DNA of 64,000 nt from Enterococcus cecorum (GCF_023221775.1 NZ_JAKUDS010000003.1:1-64000), one strand, 5' to 3'; counted from the first letter of the stretch, positions 9,211 through 18,970 are shown. Made by a program: numbers and translations. The notes: generated by a model from the sequence alone, not told the origin.

Positions 9211-9249
9211 AAAGACGTAAGATTACATCACACATCTTACGTCTTTTTC
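9211..9249. terminator. bidirectional terminator between glmS and lplA
   Basis: A 12-bp perfect stem (AAGACGTAAGAT with ATCTTACGTCTT) with T runs on both sides serves the converging glmS (+) and lplA (-) transcripts. Confidence 0.85.
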
Positions 9250-10230
9250 TTATTCAAATAGGCAAGCTAAAATTTCATCAATTGTTATCTGATAAAATAA
9301 TTGGTTCGCTTTTTGTTCTTCTAATATTTTTTTGACAGTTTCATAGGTAAAAGCTTGTCCAACCAAAGCTTGCTCTAAGTTTGCTAAATCACCATAACTA
9401 AAGAAATCGCCACGGAAAACACAGTTGTGAATGAGACCATTTTGAATATTCAATAAGACTTCTAAATAACCTGCAGGAAACTTTCTCGCTTTCGTCATTG
9501 TAAAAGCTGGATTCTTTCCAAAAGTCCAATCCCAACTTTCAAATTTTTCTTTTGCCAACTGATCAATTCTCTTTTTATCAATTTCAGTTAATTGATATTG
9601 TTGATAATCATTTTTCAATATCTCATCTATCAATCGCTGACGAAAAACATGTATTTCTTCTTTCTTATCAAGATAATCACTAATATTTCCCGTACGATCA
9701 CGGACTGATTTTATCCCTTTTGATTCAATTTTATACTTTGGAGGATTTAAATACTTACTCATTTTGGAAAAATCCATATCATATAATAATGAACCGTGAT
9801 GAATGGTATACTCACCTTTATTACATTGTGCATTTCCTGAAATTTTTTTATCTGCAATCGCTAAATCATTACGACTATTATACTGCACATTTACACCTAA
9901 AGTATGTAGGGCGACAATAATTTTATCCATATACGTTTGAAAATCTATCATCTCACTAGCCGATTTTACAACAAAAGTGTATTGCAAACTGCCTTCATCC
10001 GTATAAATCGTCCCACCACCAGTATTGCGACGTACTAAATCAACTTGATCTTCTTGAATTTGTGGTAAGAGGATTTCATTAAAACTATTTTGAAAATTAC
10101 CTAACATGACCGTTGGACGTGTTTGCCACAACATAAACACGCCATCATCAAATTTCTTCTGGGTGCATAAGTATTCCTCAAGGGCAAAATAATGGGCAGC
10201 GTCACGATAAATAGCATCAATAAAAATCAT
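9250..10230 (-). CDS. lplA: lipoate--protein ligase LplA
   Basis: Activates free lipoate, or octanoate, with ATP and transfers it to a lysine of lipoyl domains. The 326-residue protein is of full length, with the biotin/lipoyl ligase core and the C-terminal LplA domain. Core motifs seen are RRNTGGGTIYTDEG (about residues 68-81), NDLAIADKKISGNAQ, and the HHGSLLYDMD strand. Its start overlaps the end of lipA by 4 bases, so the two are translationally coupled. Being in one operon with lipoyl synthase and a free lipoyl domain suggests it may load octanoate for LipA as well as scavenge lipoate; that is inference. Confidence 0.95.
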   Translation of the reverse strand: MIFIDAIYRDAAHYFALEEYLCTQKKFDDGVFMLWQTRPTVMLGNFQNSFNEILLPQIQEDQVDLVRRNTGGGTIYTDEGSLQYTFVVKSASEMIDFQTYMDKIIVALHTLGVNVQYNSRNDLAIADKKISGNAQCNKGEYTIHHGSLLYDMDFSKMSKYLNPPKYKIESKGIKSVRDRTGNISDYLDKKEEIHVFRQRLIDEILKNDYQQYQLTEIDKKRIDQLAKEKFESWDWTFGKNPAFTMTKARKFPAGYLEVLLNIQNGLIHNCVFRGDFFSYGDLANLEQALVGQAFTYETVKKILEEQKANQLFYQITIDEILACLFE

Positions 10231-11084
10231 TTGCTTGCTCCACCTGCGGCTAGTGCTTCATGAGCTTTATAAGAGCTTCTGACTTGTGGCGAACTTGCAA
10301 CGAACTTGAATCCTTTTTTCATTCCCATGCGACGATAGACACCAAATTGATGCATCGAAACATATTCTTGTAGTTTGAAATGCTTTGGAGATGGTTGCAA
10401 ATACTGACCAATTGTAAAGAAGTCTACATTTGCATTCAGACAATCATCCATTGCTTGAGCGACTTCTTCTTCTGTTTCCCCAAGACCTAACATGATTCCT
10501 GTTTTCGTAAAAATTTCAGGATCCTGTGATTTAATATAAGCAAGGACTTCTAATGAGCGTTTATAAGTCGCGCGATGTCTAATTTTTGGTGAAATTCGTT
10601 CTACGGTTTCGATATTATGATTTATGATTTCAGGTTTTGCCGCAATCACCCTATCTAAACTTTCATGACTTCCTTGAAAATCAGGAATCAAAACTTCGAC
10701 GGTTGTTTCTGGATTGTATTTACGAACCGCTTCAATACATTTCACAAATTGACTTGCTCCTCCATCAGGCAAATCATCGCGGGCAACACTCGTGATGACC
10801 ACATGCTTTAAGCCCATTTGTTTGGTTGCTTGTGCTAAATGTTCAGGTTCTAATTCATCCACTGCTTCCATATGGCCAAAGCTTACGTCACAAAAACGAC
10901 AATTACGTGAACAATGCTTTCCTAAAATCATAAAAGTCGCCGTGCCGCTACTAAAGCATTCACCTAAATTGGGACATGTCGCCTCCGCACAAACTGTATT
11001 TAATTTCAAATCATGAAGCATTCCATTCATTTGACCAACTGCTTCTTGATTAAAACGAATTTTCGGTTTTACTCGTTGTTCCAT
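10227..11084 (-). CDS. lipA: lipoyl synthase, radical SAM enzyme
   Basis: Inserts two sulfurs into a protein-bound octanoyl chain to make lipoate. The 285-residue protein shows both iron-sulfur sites: the auxiliary cluster cysteines in CAEATCPNLGEC (about residues 32-43), the radical SAM motif CSRNCRFC (about 58-65), and the C-terminal RSSY motif whose serine ligates the auxiliary cluster. A GTG three codons upstream is possible, but GGAG is better spaced for the ATG at 11084. The gene starts six bases after the lipoyl-domain gene and overlaps lplA. De novo lipoyl synthesis is uncommon in Lactobacillales, most of which scavenge lipoate. Confidence 0.95.
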   Translation of the reverse strand: MEQRVKPKIRFNQEAVGQMNGMLHDLKLNTVCAEATCPNLGECFSSGTATFMILGKHCSRNCRFCDVSFGHMEAVDELEPEHLAQATKQMGLKHVVITSVARDDLPDGGASQFVKCIEAVRKYNPETTVEVLIPDFQGSHESLDRVIAAKPEIINHNIETVERISPKIRHRATYKRSLEVLAYIKSQDPEIFTKTGIMLGLGETEEEVAQAMDDCLNANVDFFTIGQYLQPSPKHFKLQEYVSMHQFGVYRRMGMKKGFKFVASSPQVRSSYKAHEALAAGGASK

Positions 11085-11089
11085 TGAAA

Positions 11090-11329
11090 TCACTCCACTT
11101 CAAAAACTGCTAAAACATCATCAACAAATACTTCATCACCGGGTGCAACTTTAACTTCAATTATTTTGCCATCAAAAGGGGCTTCTACTTCATGAACTGC
11201 TTTTTCTGTTTCAACTTCATAAAGCACTTCTCCTTTTTTTACTTGTGCATCAATCGGTTTCAACCACTCAGTGATTACTCCTTGATCTGTTTTGGTACTT
11301 AGTTTCGGAAATAGAACTTCACGTCTCAT
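11090..11329 (-). CDS. free-standing lipoyl-domain protein
   Basis: A 79-residue protein made of a single biotinyl/lipoyl attachment domain. It has the hairpin motif ETEKAVHEVEAP, in which the lysine (about residue 43) is the predicted lipoylation site, followed by the glycine-rich KVAPGDEVFVDD turn. The sequence looks more like an E2 lipoyl domain of a 2-oxoacid dehydrogenase than like GcvH, but no E2 catalytic or subunit-binding domain follows. The longer frame starts 28 residues upstream without support, while GAGGTG lies before the ATG at 11329. It is first in the operon with lipA and lplA, so it is their likely substrate. It could also be a remnant of an E2, but intact size and motif argue for function. 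Confidence 0.88.
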   Translation of the reverse strand: MRREVLFPKLSTKTDQGVITEWLKPIDAQVKKGEVLYEVETEKAVHEVEAPFDGKIIEVKVAPGDEVFVDDVLAVFEVE

Positions 11330-11610
11330 CAACAACACCTCATTTAATATCCAATATTGTGTATCCGCTTTCCATGATACACCTTTCTCACTCATTACGC
11401 AATAACATTTCACAAATAAAACGTTATTGTGAAATATTTCAAAAGATTAACTTATATAGATTTTAATAATATAAACATAATCTGGAGTTAGAATTTTATG
11501 TTTCTTTGTGATTATATTTTATTTCATCTTATAACATGTAGTATTTTACCTTTTTTGAGAATAAGTGATGGCATTCGCAAGTTAGATGATTTGTCACCTT
11601 ATTTTCATTA
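11330..11610 (-). other. control region of the lipoate operon
   Basis: No gene is seen in this AT-rich stretch between the lipoyl-domain gene and the glmM terminator. It holds the Rex-like box at 11427-11444, a second half-site at 11407-11415, and several -10-like sequences. On the minus strand TTGAAA overlaps the Rex-like box as a possible -35. Confidence 0.5.
11427..11444 (-). promoter_or_regulatory. Rex-like operator upstream of the lipoate operon
   Basis: On the minus strand the 18 bases read TTTTGAAATATTTCACAA. This matches the Rex consensus TTGTGAA-N4-TTCACAA at 13 of 14 fixed positions. Rex is the NADH/NAD+-sensing repressor of fermentative genes in Firmicutes. An extra TTGTGAAAT half-site follows at 11415-11407. 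No rex gene is in the window. Confidence 0.6.
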
Positions 11611-11644
11611 AAAAAGACTCAGAAGAAAAACTTCTCCTGAGCCT
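11611..11644 (-). terminator. terminator of the cdaA-cdaR-glmM operon
   Basis: On the minus strand GGCTCA and GAAG pair with CTTC and TGAGTC around a three-base bulge, followed by a T run. Confidence 0.75.
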
Positions 11645-11652
11645 CACTCTAT

Positions 11653-13014
11653 TTATTCTTCTAATAATCCAATTCTTTGTTTTACAACTTGGGCAATCTT
11701 ATCGACATAGGTTTCAACTAATTCATCAGTCGGCGCTTCTGCCATAATACGTAATAATGGCTCTGTACCTGATGGACGAACTAAGACACGTCCACTATCA
11801 CCCATTTCGTTTTCTACTTCTTCGATAACAGCTAAAACTTCAGGGTCATTTAAAGCCTTATTCTTATCTGTCACGCGTAAATTCACTAATTTTTGAGGAT
11901 AAATCGCTACTTCATTTGCTAATTCAGATAGTTTTTTGCCGGTTTCCTTCATGATGTTCAACAGTTGAATTCCTGAAAGCATCCCATCACCAGTCGTATT
12001 AAAATCTAAAAATACCATATGTCCAGACTGTTCTCCACCGAAGTTATAGCCATTTTTCCGCATCTCTTCCACTACATAGCGGTCCCCAACTTGTGTAATC
12101 ACATCTTTTAAGCCAATATTTTCAATCGCTTTTCTAAAACCTAGATTACTCATCACTGTTGTCACTACGGTATCATTTTTTAAGCGACGTTTTTCTGATA
12201 GATATTTTGCACAAATGTACATAATCTTATCACCATCAACAATATTGCCCAATTCATCGACAGCAATAATACGATCACCATCGCCATCAAACGCTAAACC
12301 AGCATCCGCATTCTTTTCTACAACAAATTTCGCCAATTGCTCAGGATGAGTAGAGCCAACACCATCATTAATATTAAGGCCATCTGGAGAAGTACCCATT
12401 GTATAAAAATCAGCTTCTAAATCAGCAAATAGACGATTGACAATTGGCGAAGTTGCACCATTTGCACCATCTAAACAAATTCGTAAACCTGATAAGTCTC
12501 CTGGGATGGTATCAGCTAAAAAGCCAGCATAGCGAATTAATCCCTCTGGAAATTCCTCAACAGTACCTAAGCCTTGTGCAGACGGTCTTGGTAAAGTGTC
12601 TTCAGCAGCATCTAATAGCACCTCAATTTCTAATTCTTGCGCATCATCTAATTTAAAGCCATCATTTCCAAAAAATTTAATTCCATTATCTTGTGCAGGA
12701 TTGTGTGAAGCAGAAATCATCACGCCTGCACTCGCTTCTTGAATTCTTGTTAAATAAGCGACCCCAGGAGTAGTGATTACACCTAACTGAAATACTTCAA
12801 TTCCAACAGAAAGCAAACCTGCAACTAATGCACTTTCTAATAATTGACCAGAAATACGAGTATCTCGTCCCACTAAAACTCTTGGACGGCGTTTTCCTTT
12901 TTCATGTTGACTTAATACGTAACCTCCACAACGACCTAATTTAAAGGCTAATTCTGGTGTTAACTCAACATTTGCTTCTCCTCTAACACCATCGGTTCCA
13001 AAATATTTACCCAT
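11653..13014 (-). CDS. glmM: phosphoglucosamine mutase
   Basis: Converts glucosamine-6-phosphate to glucosamine-1-phosphate on the way to UDP-GlcNAc. The 453-residue protein has the phosphoserine motif ISASHNP (Ser at about 103), the metal loop DGDGDR, the sugar-binding GGEQSGH, and the phosphate-binding [10 protein letters not shown] near the C terminus. The longer frame adds eight residues, but AAGGAG lies before the ATG at 13014. It is the third gene of the conserved cdaA-cdaR-glmM operon. In several Firmicutes GlmM binds and inhibits CdaA, which ties c-di-AMP to wall precursor supply. Confidence 0.98.
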   Translation of the reverse strand: MGKYFGTDGVRGEANVELTPELAFKLGRCGGYVLSQHEKGKRRPRVLVGRDTRISGQLLESALVAGLLSVGIEVFQLGVITTPGVAYLTRIQEASAGVMISASHNPAQDNGIKFFGNDGFKLDDAQELEIEVLLDAAEDTLPRPSAQGLGTVEEFPEGLIRYAGFLADTIPGDLSGLRICLDGANGATSPIVNRLFADLEADFYTMGTSPDGLNINDGVGSTHPEQLAKFVVEKNADAGLAFDGDGDRIIAVDELGNIVDGDKIMYICAKYLSEKRRLKNDTVVTTVMSNLGFRKAIENIGLKDVITQVGDRYVVEEMRKNGYNFGGEQSGHMVFLDFNTTGDGMLSGIQLLNIMKETGKKLSELANEVAIYPQKLVNLRVTDKNKALNDPEVLAVIEEVENEMGDSGRVLVRPSGTEPLLRIMAEAPTDELVETYVDKIAQVVKQRIGLLEE

Positions 13015-13040
13015 AAAAATTCTCCTTAAATTTTTCAAAA

Positions 13041-14162
13041 TTATTCTTTCACTTCATTGTTTTTCTTCGTTTCATCTGCTGTAGTTGAAGTACTTTCTTT
13101 ATTCGTATCATCATCTGCACTACTGCTAGATTCCTTTATTTGTGAACTTTGTGTCGTTTGTTGATTTTGCCCCTCCGTTTGATTTATCGCATTCGTATCA
13201 TTTTGGCTGTGATCATATTGCGTATAAATTGGTTCAATACGAACGGTCACATTCTTTTGTTCACTATAAAAATCACTATCAATTGGTATATTATAAACCT
13301 TTGTCGTCGATTGAGCAATATTAGATATATCAATTGGGATTTCAATCTCATTGATTTTGTCTAAATCGCCACCATTCGACGAAAGTAAAATGGTTTCTGG
13401 ATTTAAGACGAATTGGTAACCACTTATTCCATCCGGCAAGTTTCCATTTTGTTTTGGACGTAATCGAACTTGCTTACTTACCCTTTTAACAGCTAAATGG
13501 ACCTCAACTTCGGTTTGATCAAAAGTCACATCTAATTTTTCTCCCTTAGCATTTAAGGCTTCCAATTTGACTGATTTAGTAGTACTTTGAGTAATTAGGC
13601 TGTTTGAAGTAAATAGCGCTTGTACGATAGCAATTTCCTTCATCGTCTGTGAACCGGTGGTGACATTCACTGATTTAGGAGAACTGGTTATACTTGTTAA
13701 TCTGACTCCATCCAGTTTGCGCTCATCAGCTAAAATTGGTTTAACAACAAATTTTTTCGATATTTTTTTCTCGATTGTAACCGTCGCCTTATTTTGACTT
13801 AATTTTGCTTTCACACCTGATTTCAAATTTTCAACGGTTAATTTCACATCATGAGTGCCTGTAGAAAGTTTTTTTAAATTTGCCACAACTTTAAAGGTTC
13901 GTGTATCTGCATTACTCTCTGCCAATAATTGGACGCGATTAGCACTACTAAGTTTCACGTCGACATTCGGTTCATATCCTTGTATATAATATTTTTTATC
14001 ATCATATTCAAAAACAATCGGTACTTCCTTAACTGTTTCTTCATAGTTATAGGTTGGTTTGCTTTGGTTTTGAGCAGGATTATTCGCATTTGTAAAAAGG
14101 ATTAAAGTCAATAAAAGAGCGAAAACTGCAGTGATAAGCTTACTTTTGACATTAAGTTCCAT
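13041..14162 (-). CDS. cdaR: CdaR, YbbR-domain regulator of the diadenylate cyclase
   Basis: A 373-residue extracytoplasmic protein held by one N-terminal membrane segment (about residues 8-26). About four YbbR repeats follow up to residue 320. The last 50 residues are low-complexity, rich in Gln, Ser, Thr, Asp and Glu, and probably disordered. CdaR proteins bind the membrane cyclase CdaA and change c-di-AMP synthesis. The start follows the cdaA stop with no gap, and glmM follows 26 bases later. The hydrophilic tail varies much in this family and no function can be assigned to it. Confidence 0.93.
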   Translation of the reverse strand: MELNVKSKLITAVFALLLTLILFTNANNPAQNQSKPTYNYEETVKEVPIVFEYDDKKYYIQGYEPNVDVKLSSANRVQLLAESNADTRTFKVVANLKKLSTGTHDVKLTVENLKSGVKAKLSQNKATVTIEKKISKKFVVKPILADERKLDGVRLTSITSSPKSVNVTTGSQTMKEIAIVQALFTSNSLITQSTTKSVKLEALNAKGEKLDVTFDQTEVEVHLAVKRVSKQVRLRPKQNGNLPDGISGYQFVLNPETILLSSNGGDLDKINEIEIPIDISNIAQSTTKVYNIPIDSDFYSEQKNVTVRIEPIYTQYDHSQNDTNAINQTEGQNQQTTQSSQIKESSSSADDDTNKESTSTTADETKKNNEVKE

Positions 14163-15056
14163 TTACTTGCCCCCTTTCTTTCTAGTCGAGCGTTTTGGAC
14201 TAGAAAAGAAGTTCAGTAAATTGCGGCGTTTCTTCTCCTGTTCTTTTACAGATAATTCTTTGGTTAATATTGCTATATAATCCTCTTTTGTCAAATCAGG
14301 AATTAACTGGTTATTAATGGTGATACTTACACCTCCTGTTTCCTCTGAGACAACTATGGTCACCGCATCACTTACTTCAGAGATTCCCACGGCAGCCCGA
14401 TGTCTAGTTCCATATTCTTTTGGGATTAAAATACTATCGGATAGTGGTAAATAGGCACAGGCTACAGCAACTTTCCCATCTCTGATTATCACAGCCCCAT
14501 CATGCAACGGTGTATTCGGAATGAAGATATTGGTTAATAATTCACCTGAAATATCCGCATCTAATGAAATACCCGTTTCAATATACTCTTCCAATCCAGT
14601 CGTCCGTTCAATCGTAATCAAAGCACCGATTTTACGTTTAGACATATATTGGACAGCCTTATCCAGCGCTTTGATCATTCGTTCTTCTTCTCGTTCTTTA
14701 ACACTATTTGGAGCGAAAAATTTCGTGCGACCTAAATGTTCCAATCCTCGTCGAATCTCCGGTTGGAAAATAACGACTGCAGCAATCGCACCATAAGTAA
14801 TGACTTGATCCATCAACCAAGAAAGCGTATGTAATCCCAGAAACTCAGCACCAAAACGAATGACTAGAAAGACGAGCACTCCTTTTAATAGCTGAATTGC
14901 CTTTGTTCCACGGACTAATTGAAGCAATTTGTACAATAAATACCAAACAACAATAATATCTACAATGTTAATCAAAAAGGAATAAGACAAGATGTTTTCT
15001 GAAAACAATTGCTTCCAATAATCCAATTGGAATAAATTTCCGTTTTGAAAAGACAT
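14163..15056 (-). CDS. cdaA: diadenylate cyclase CdaA
   Basis: Makes the second messenger c-di-AMP from two ATP at the membrane. The 297-residue protein has three N-terminal membrane helices (about residues 24-100) and a DAC domain with the catalytic signatures LHDGAVI (DGA at about 186-188) and GTRHRAA (RHR at about 218-220). The C-terminal 20 residues are strongly basic. A good AAAGGAAG site precedes the ATG. First gene of cdaA-cdaR-glmM. c-di-AMP normally controls K+ and osmolyte transport; a KtrA-type candidate target lies at 52.6 kb. Confidence 0.98.
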   Translation of the reverse strand: MSFQNGNLFQLDYWKQLFSENILSYSFLINIVDIIVVWYLLYKLLQLVRGTKAIQLLKGVLVFLVIRFGAEFLGLHTLSWLMDQVITYGAIAAVVIFQPEIRRGLEHLGRTKFFAPNSVKEREEERMIKALDKAVQYMSKRKIGALITIERTTGLEEYIETGISLDADISGELLTNIFIPNTPLHDGAVIIRDGKVAVACAYLPLSDSILIPKEYGTRHRAAVGISEVSDAVTIVVSEETGGVSITINNQLIPDLTKEDYIAILTKELSVKEQEKKRRNLLNFFSSPKRSTRKKGGK

Positions 15057-15149
15057 AGACAGACTTCCTTTCTTATTTACTTTGACTTAAGTATATCATA
15101 ACTTAGTATTCTGATGGCAATAATTCACGATTTTTACCATTTTTTAAAA

Positions 15150-15196
15150 TAAAAAAATGCGTACTAGTAAATGGCATAAAAAATTACTAGTACGCT
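15150..15196 (-). terminator. terminator of nifJ
   Basis: A perfect 12-bp stem (GCGTACTAGTAA with TTACTAGTACGC) around a 13-base loop, followed on the minus strand by a run of seven T. Confidence 0.85.
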
Positions 15197-15208
15197 TGTT
15201 ACAAAAAA

Positions 15209-18200
15209 TTATTCAGATTTTTCGTCTTGTTTACTTTCTCTTCTAGCTTTACGTTCTGCTCTTCTTTGTAAGCGTCTTGCTTCTCTTTCTGGATCAACGA
15301 CTCGTTCTTTACGTTCCCGCTTAACTACTCGTTCTCCAGTTTTTTCAACATTGTCATCAGTTTGCTTTTCTAAACGCTGACGGATTTTTTCCTCTTGTCC
15401 TGCTAGGCGAGCATAGTTATAAAAGCGTGTTTTTGCATCATTCACCGTCTTATCAAATAACGCTTTTGCATGTTCAGGATGAACCGTTTCTAATGCTCTA
15501 AATCTGACTTGAGTACGCATAAAATCAGGCATTTTTGAAAAGTCAGGTTTCTTAAAGTCCAAGCTCATTGGCTCTTTGCCTTGTGCTTTAAGACTTGGAT
15601 TGTATCGATAAAGTGACCAATAACCAGAACTTACCGCATCTTTTGCTTCTTGAATCGATTGACGCATGCCACCTGATAAACCATGAACGATACATGGTGT
15701 ATAGGCGATAATCACGGATGGGCCAGGGAATTTTTCCGCCTCTTCAAAAGCCCGCATCGTTTGAATGGCATTAGCACCCGATGCAATTTGGGCAACGTAG
15801 ACATTACCATAAGTCATGGCCATCATACCTAAATCTTTTTTCGCAGCATTTTTCCCACTGGCAGCAAATTTAACAATGGCCGCTGCTGGTGTGGCTTTAG
15901 AAATTTGACCACCAGTATTTGAGTATACTTCATTATCCAAGACTAAAATATTGACATCGGCACCTGTAGAAATGACATGATCAATCCCACCATAACCAAT
16001 ATCGTAAGCCCAACCATCGCCACCAATCATCCATTGGCTAGGTTTTACGAATAAATCATCTTTCTCTAAGATTTCAGCTAATTCAGGGACTTGATGAACT
16101 TCATTTTGTAAAGCAGCTTTTAGTTTTTTCGCTCTTTGTTGGGTTCCTTCACTTGTCGTTAAATGTGTGATCCAATCTTGCATCAGCGCTTGTAATTCAG
16201 CTGAAACTTTAGGCATCATCATTTTCATTTGATTTGCTAAAGCTTCACGACGTGTGGTATTGGCAATCATCATCCCATAACCAAATTCAGCATTATCTTC
16301 TAACAACGAGTTAGACCAAGTTGGACCTTGCCCTTGATCATTGGTTGTATAAGGAGTCACTGGTGCAGCTGCTCCCCAAATAGATGAACAGCCTGTCGCA
16401 TTGGCAATCATCATTCGATCACCAAACATTTGCGTTAATAATTTAACATATGGGGTTTCTCCACATCCTGAACATGCACCAGAGAATTCTAGCAATGGTT
16501 TATTAAATTGACTGTGTAAAATGGTTCCTGGTTTAGCTGGGTTTTCTTTTTGGCGTAAAGTCATTGAAAAGGCCCAATTGATTGCTTCTTCTTTCATTTC
16601 TTCGTAAGGACGCATTTTTAACGCCTTACCTTTTGCAGGACACGCTTCCACACATAGACCACAACCAGTACAATCCTCCACTGATACTTGAATACGATAT
16701 TTCAAGCCATCAGGTCCACGCATATCACGAACAATATACCCTTCAGGTGCTTCTTGCATTTCTTCTTCATCGGCTAAAAATGGACGGATGGCAGCATGTG
16801 GACAGACAAACGCACATTCATTACACATGGTACAACGATCAGCTATCCATTCCGGTACTTCAAGAGCGATGCCACGCTTTTCAACTGCGGCAGTACCGAG
16901 TGGCATATCGCCAGCAACCATTCCATTATTAATAAAAGTGCTAACAGGTATTTGATCGCCTTTTTGTGCATTCACTGGCTCCACAATTTCTTCGACAAAA
17001 TTACTTTGACGACTTAAACGTTTTTCAGTTGGATCTAAGTCCGTCCATTCTTTCGGCACTTCAAAACGATGCAAGTGTGTCAAGGTTTGATCGATTGCTG
17101 CATGGTTTTGTTCCACTATTTTGGCCGATTTGTGACCATAAATTTTTTGCACTTGTTCTTTTAATAATTTCACAACCGTATCAAAATCCATGACATTCGT
17201 TAACTTAAAGAAAGCCGTTTGCATAATAGTATTGATTCGATTGCGTAAACCAATTTCTTGAGCTAATTGCATCGCGTTAATGGTATAAAATTGGATATCA
17301 TTTTCTGCTAGATATTTTTTCAGATGTTTTGGCAAGAATTTATGCAATTGTTCATCTGACCAGGTCGTATTTAATAGGAACGTACCACCCTTTTTCAATC
17401 CTTGAACTAATTCATATTTATGAACATAAGCAGGTGTATGACAAGCGATAAAATCAGCATGCTCTACTAAATAAGTTGAGCGAATTTCTTGGTCACCAAA
17501 ACGTAAATGCGAAACCGTCAAGCCTCCAGATTTTTTGGAATCATAATAAAAGTAACCTTGAACGAACTTATCCGTATTGTCTCCGATAATTTTAATCGTT
17601 GACTTATTCGCGCCAACTGTACCATCTGAACCAAATCCCCAGAATTTTGCTTGGAAAGTCCCAGGTCGGGTTAAATCTAAAGTTGGCCCTAATGGTAAAG
17701 ATAAATTCGTTACATCATCAGTAATTCCAATGGTAAATCTTCTTTTTTGTTCTTTACGTGGTTTTTGTAATTCATCAAAAACTGCTAAAATTTGGGCAGG
17801 AGTCACATCTTTTGAACCTAAACCATAGCGGCCCCCAATCACACTTGGACGAATATCTGCTTCATAAAGGGCTGATTGAACATCTAAAAATAGCGGTTCT
17901 CCATTTGCCCCAGGTTCTTTCGTGCGATCTAATACTGCAATAGATTGGACAGTATCTGGAATTTTACTTAAGAAATTCTCCGTTGGAAATGGGCGATATA
18001 AGTGAATATTGATAAAACCAACCTTGCGTCCTTGATCATTCAGAAAATCAACGGTTTGTTCAATTGCTTGCGCTGCTGATCCCATTACAACTATTACTTC
18101 TTGGGCTTCAGGATGACCATAATAATTAACCAAATCATAATTCGTTCCGCGCAATTCATTAATTTTACCCATATATTCTTGGATAATTGCTGGAATTTCA

Positions 18201-18904
18201 TCATAATAGGTATTAATTGTTTCGCGTTGTTGGAAATGAATATCCGGATTTTGGTTCATACCACTAACCGTTGGATGGTTCGGATTCATGCCTCTTTGAC
18301 GAAATTCGGCTAATTCTTTTTCGGGAACTAAATCTTTCAAGTCCTCGTATTCAATGACCTCAATTTTTTGCAATTCATGACTAGTACGGAAGCCATCGAA
18401 AAAGTTTAAAAAAGGTAATCTTCCTTTGATACTTGCTAAATGAGCTACAGCAGAAAGATCCATCACTTCTTGGACACTACTTTCTGCCAACATCACAAAA
18501 CCTGTCTGACGAGTTGCCATCACATCAGTTTGATCACCAAAAATATTTAAAGCATTTGTGGTTACTGACCGACTTGCTACATGAAAGACGGTTGGTAGTA
18601 ACTCCCCTGCAATTTTATACATATTAGGAATCATCAATAAAAGACCTTGCGAGGCCGTATATGTACTTGTTAATGCACCAGTTTTCAGTGAGCCATGTAC
18701 AGCACCGGCAGCACCGGCCTCTGACTGCATCTCAATGACCTTTACTGGTTCACCAAATAAGTTTTTTCTACCCATTGCTGACCAAGAATCAACTAATTCA
18801 GCCATCGGTGAGCTGGGCGTAATTGGATAGATAGCTGCAACTTCGGAAAATGCATAAGAAATATGCGCTGCGGCCGTGTTTCCATCCATCGTTTTTTTAT
18901 TCAT
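15209..18904 (-). CDS. nifJ: pyruvate:ferredoxin (flavodoxin) oxidoreductase
   Basis: Oxidises pyruvate to acetyl-CoA and CO2 and reduces ferredoxin or flavodoxin. The single-chain enzyme of 1231 residues has its domains in the usual order: the N-terminal pyrimidine domain (AAAHISYAFSEVAAIYPITPSSPMAE), the gamma region with FWGFGSDGTVGANK, a two-[4Fe-4S] module (CTMCNECAFVCP and CTGCGLCVEACP), and the TPP domain with CSGCGETPY, NATGCSSIWG and GDGWAYDIGYGG. GAGGTG precedes the ATG at 18904. The last 50 or so residues form a highly charged Arg/Lys/Glu tail that I do not know from typical NifJ. The enzyme is uncommon in Lactobacillales, which mostly use PDH or PFL. No ferredoxin or flavodoxin gene is nearby. 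Confidence 0.96.
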   Translation of the reverse strand: MNKKTMDGNTAAAHISYAFSEVAAIYPITPSSPMAELVDSWSAMGRKNLFGEPVKVIEMQSEAGAAGAVHGSLKTGALTSTYTASQGLLLMIPNMYKIAGELLPTVFHVASRSVTTNALNIFGDQTDVMATRQTGFVMLAESSVQEVMDLSAVAHLASIKGRLPFLNFFDGFRTSHELQKIEVIEYEDLKDLVPEKELAEFRQRGMNPNHPTVSGMNQNPDIHFQQRETINTYYDEIPAIIQEYMGKINELRGTNYDLVNYYGHPEAQEVIVVMGSAAQAIEQTVDFLNDQGRKVGFINIHLYRPFPTENFLSKIPDTVQSIAVLDRTKEPGANGEPLFLDVQSALYEADIRPSVIGGRYGLGSKDVTPAQILAVFDELQKPRKEQKRRFTIGITDDVTNLSLPLGPTLDLTRPGTFQAKFWGFGSDGTVGANKSTIKIIGDNTDKFVQGYFYYDSKKSGGLTVSHLRFGDQEIRSTYLVEHADFIACHTPAYVHKYELVQGLKKGGTFLLNTTWSDEQLHKFLPKHLKKYLAENDIQFYTINAMQLAQEIGLRNRINTIMQTAFFKLTNVMDFDTVVKLLKEQVQKIYGHKSAKIVEQNHAAIDQTLTHLHRFEVPKEWTDLDPTEKRLSRQSNFVEEIVEPVNAQKGDQIPVSTFINNGMVAGDMPLGTAAVEKRGIALEVPEWIADRCTMCNECAFVCPHAAIRPFLADEEEMQEAPEGYIVRDMRGPDGLKYRIQVSVEDCTGCGLCVEACPAKGKALKMRPYEEMKEEAINWAFSMTLRQKENPAKPGTILHSQFNKPLLEFSGACSGCGETPYVKLLTQMFGDRMMIANATGCSSIWGAAAPVTPYTTNDQGQGPTWSNSLLEDNAEFGYGMMIANTTRREALANQMKMMMPKVSAELQALMQDWITHLTTSEGTQQRAKKLKAALQNEVHQVPELAEILEKDDLFVKPSQWMIGGDGWAYDIGYGGIDHVISTGADVNILVLDNEVYSNTGGQISKATPAAAIVKFAASGKNAAKKDLGMMAMTYGNVYVAQIASGANAIQTMRAFEEAEKFPGPSVIIAYTPCIVHGLSGGMRQSIQEAKDAVSSGYWSLYRYNPSLKAQGKEPMSLDFKKPDFSKMPDFMRTQVRFRALETVHPEHAKALFDKTVNDAKTRFYNYARLAGQEEKIRQRLEKQTDDNVEKTGERVVKRERKERVVDPEREARRLQRRAERKARRESKQDEKSE

Positions 18905-18970
18905 AGTTAACACCTCAGTGATTTTACAATTTTTTGACGTGGGGATCAAAAATTAACTGTTCAACTATTT

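Noticed and set aside
11407-11415. A second full Rex box before the lipoate operon
   Set aside because: Only one half matches (TTGTGAA); the other half does not fit, so it is listed as a half-site only.
13142-13364. Plus-strand frames over cdaR, and many similar antisense frames elsewhere
   Set aside because: They lie inside well-supported genes, have no ribosome binding sites and encode nothing recognisable; they mirror the coding strand.
16582-17193. Plus-strand frames of up to 116 codons across nifJ
   Set aside because: Shadows of the nifJ reading frame with odd composition and no translation signals.
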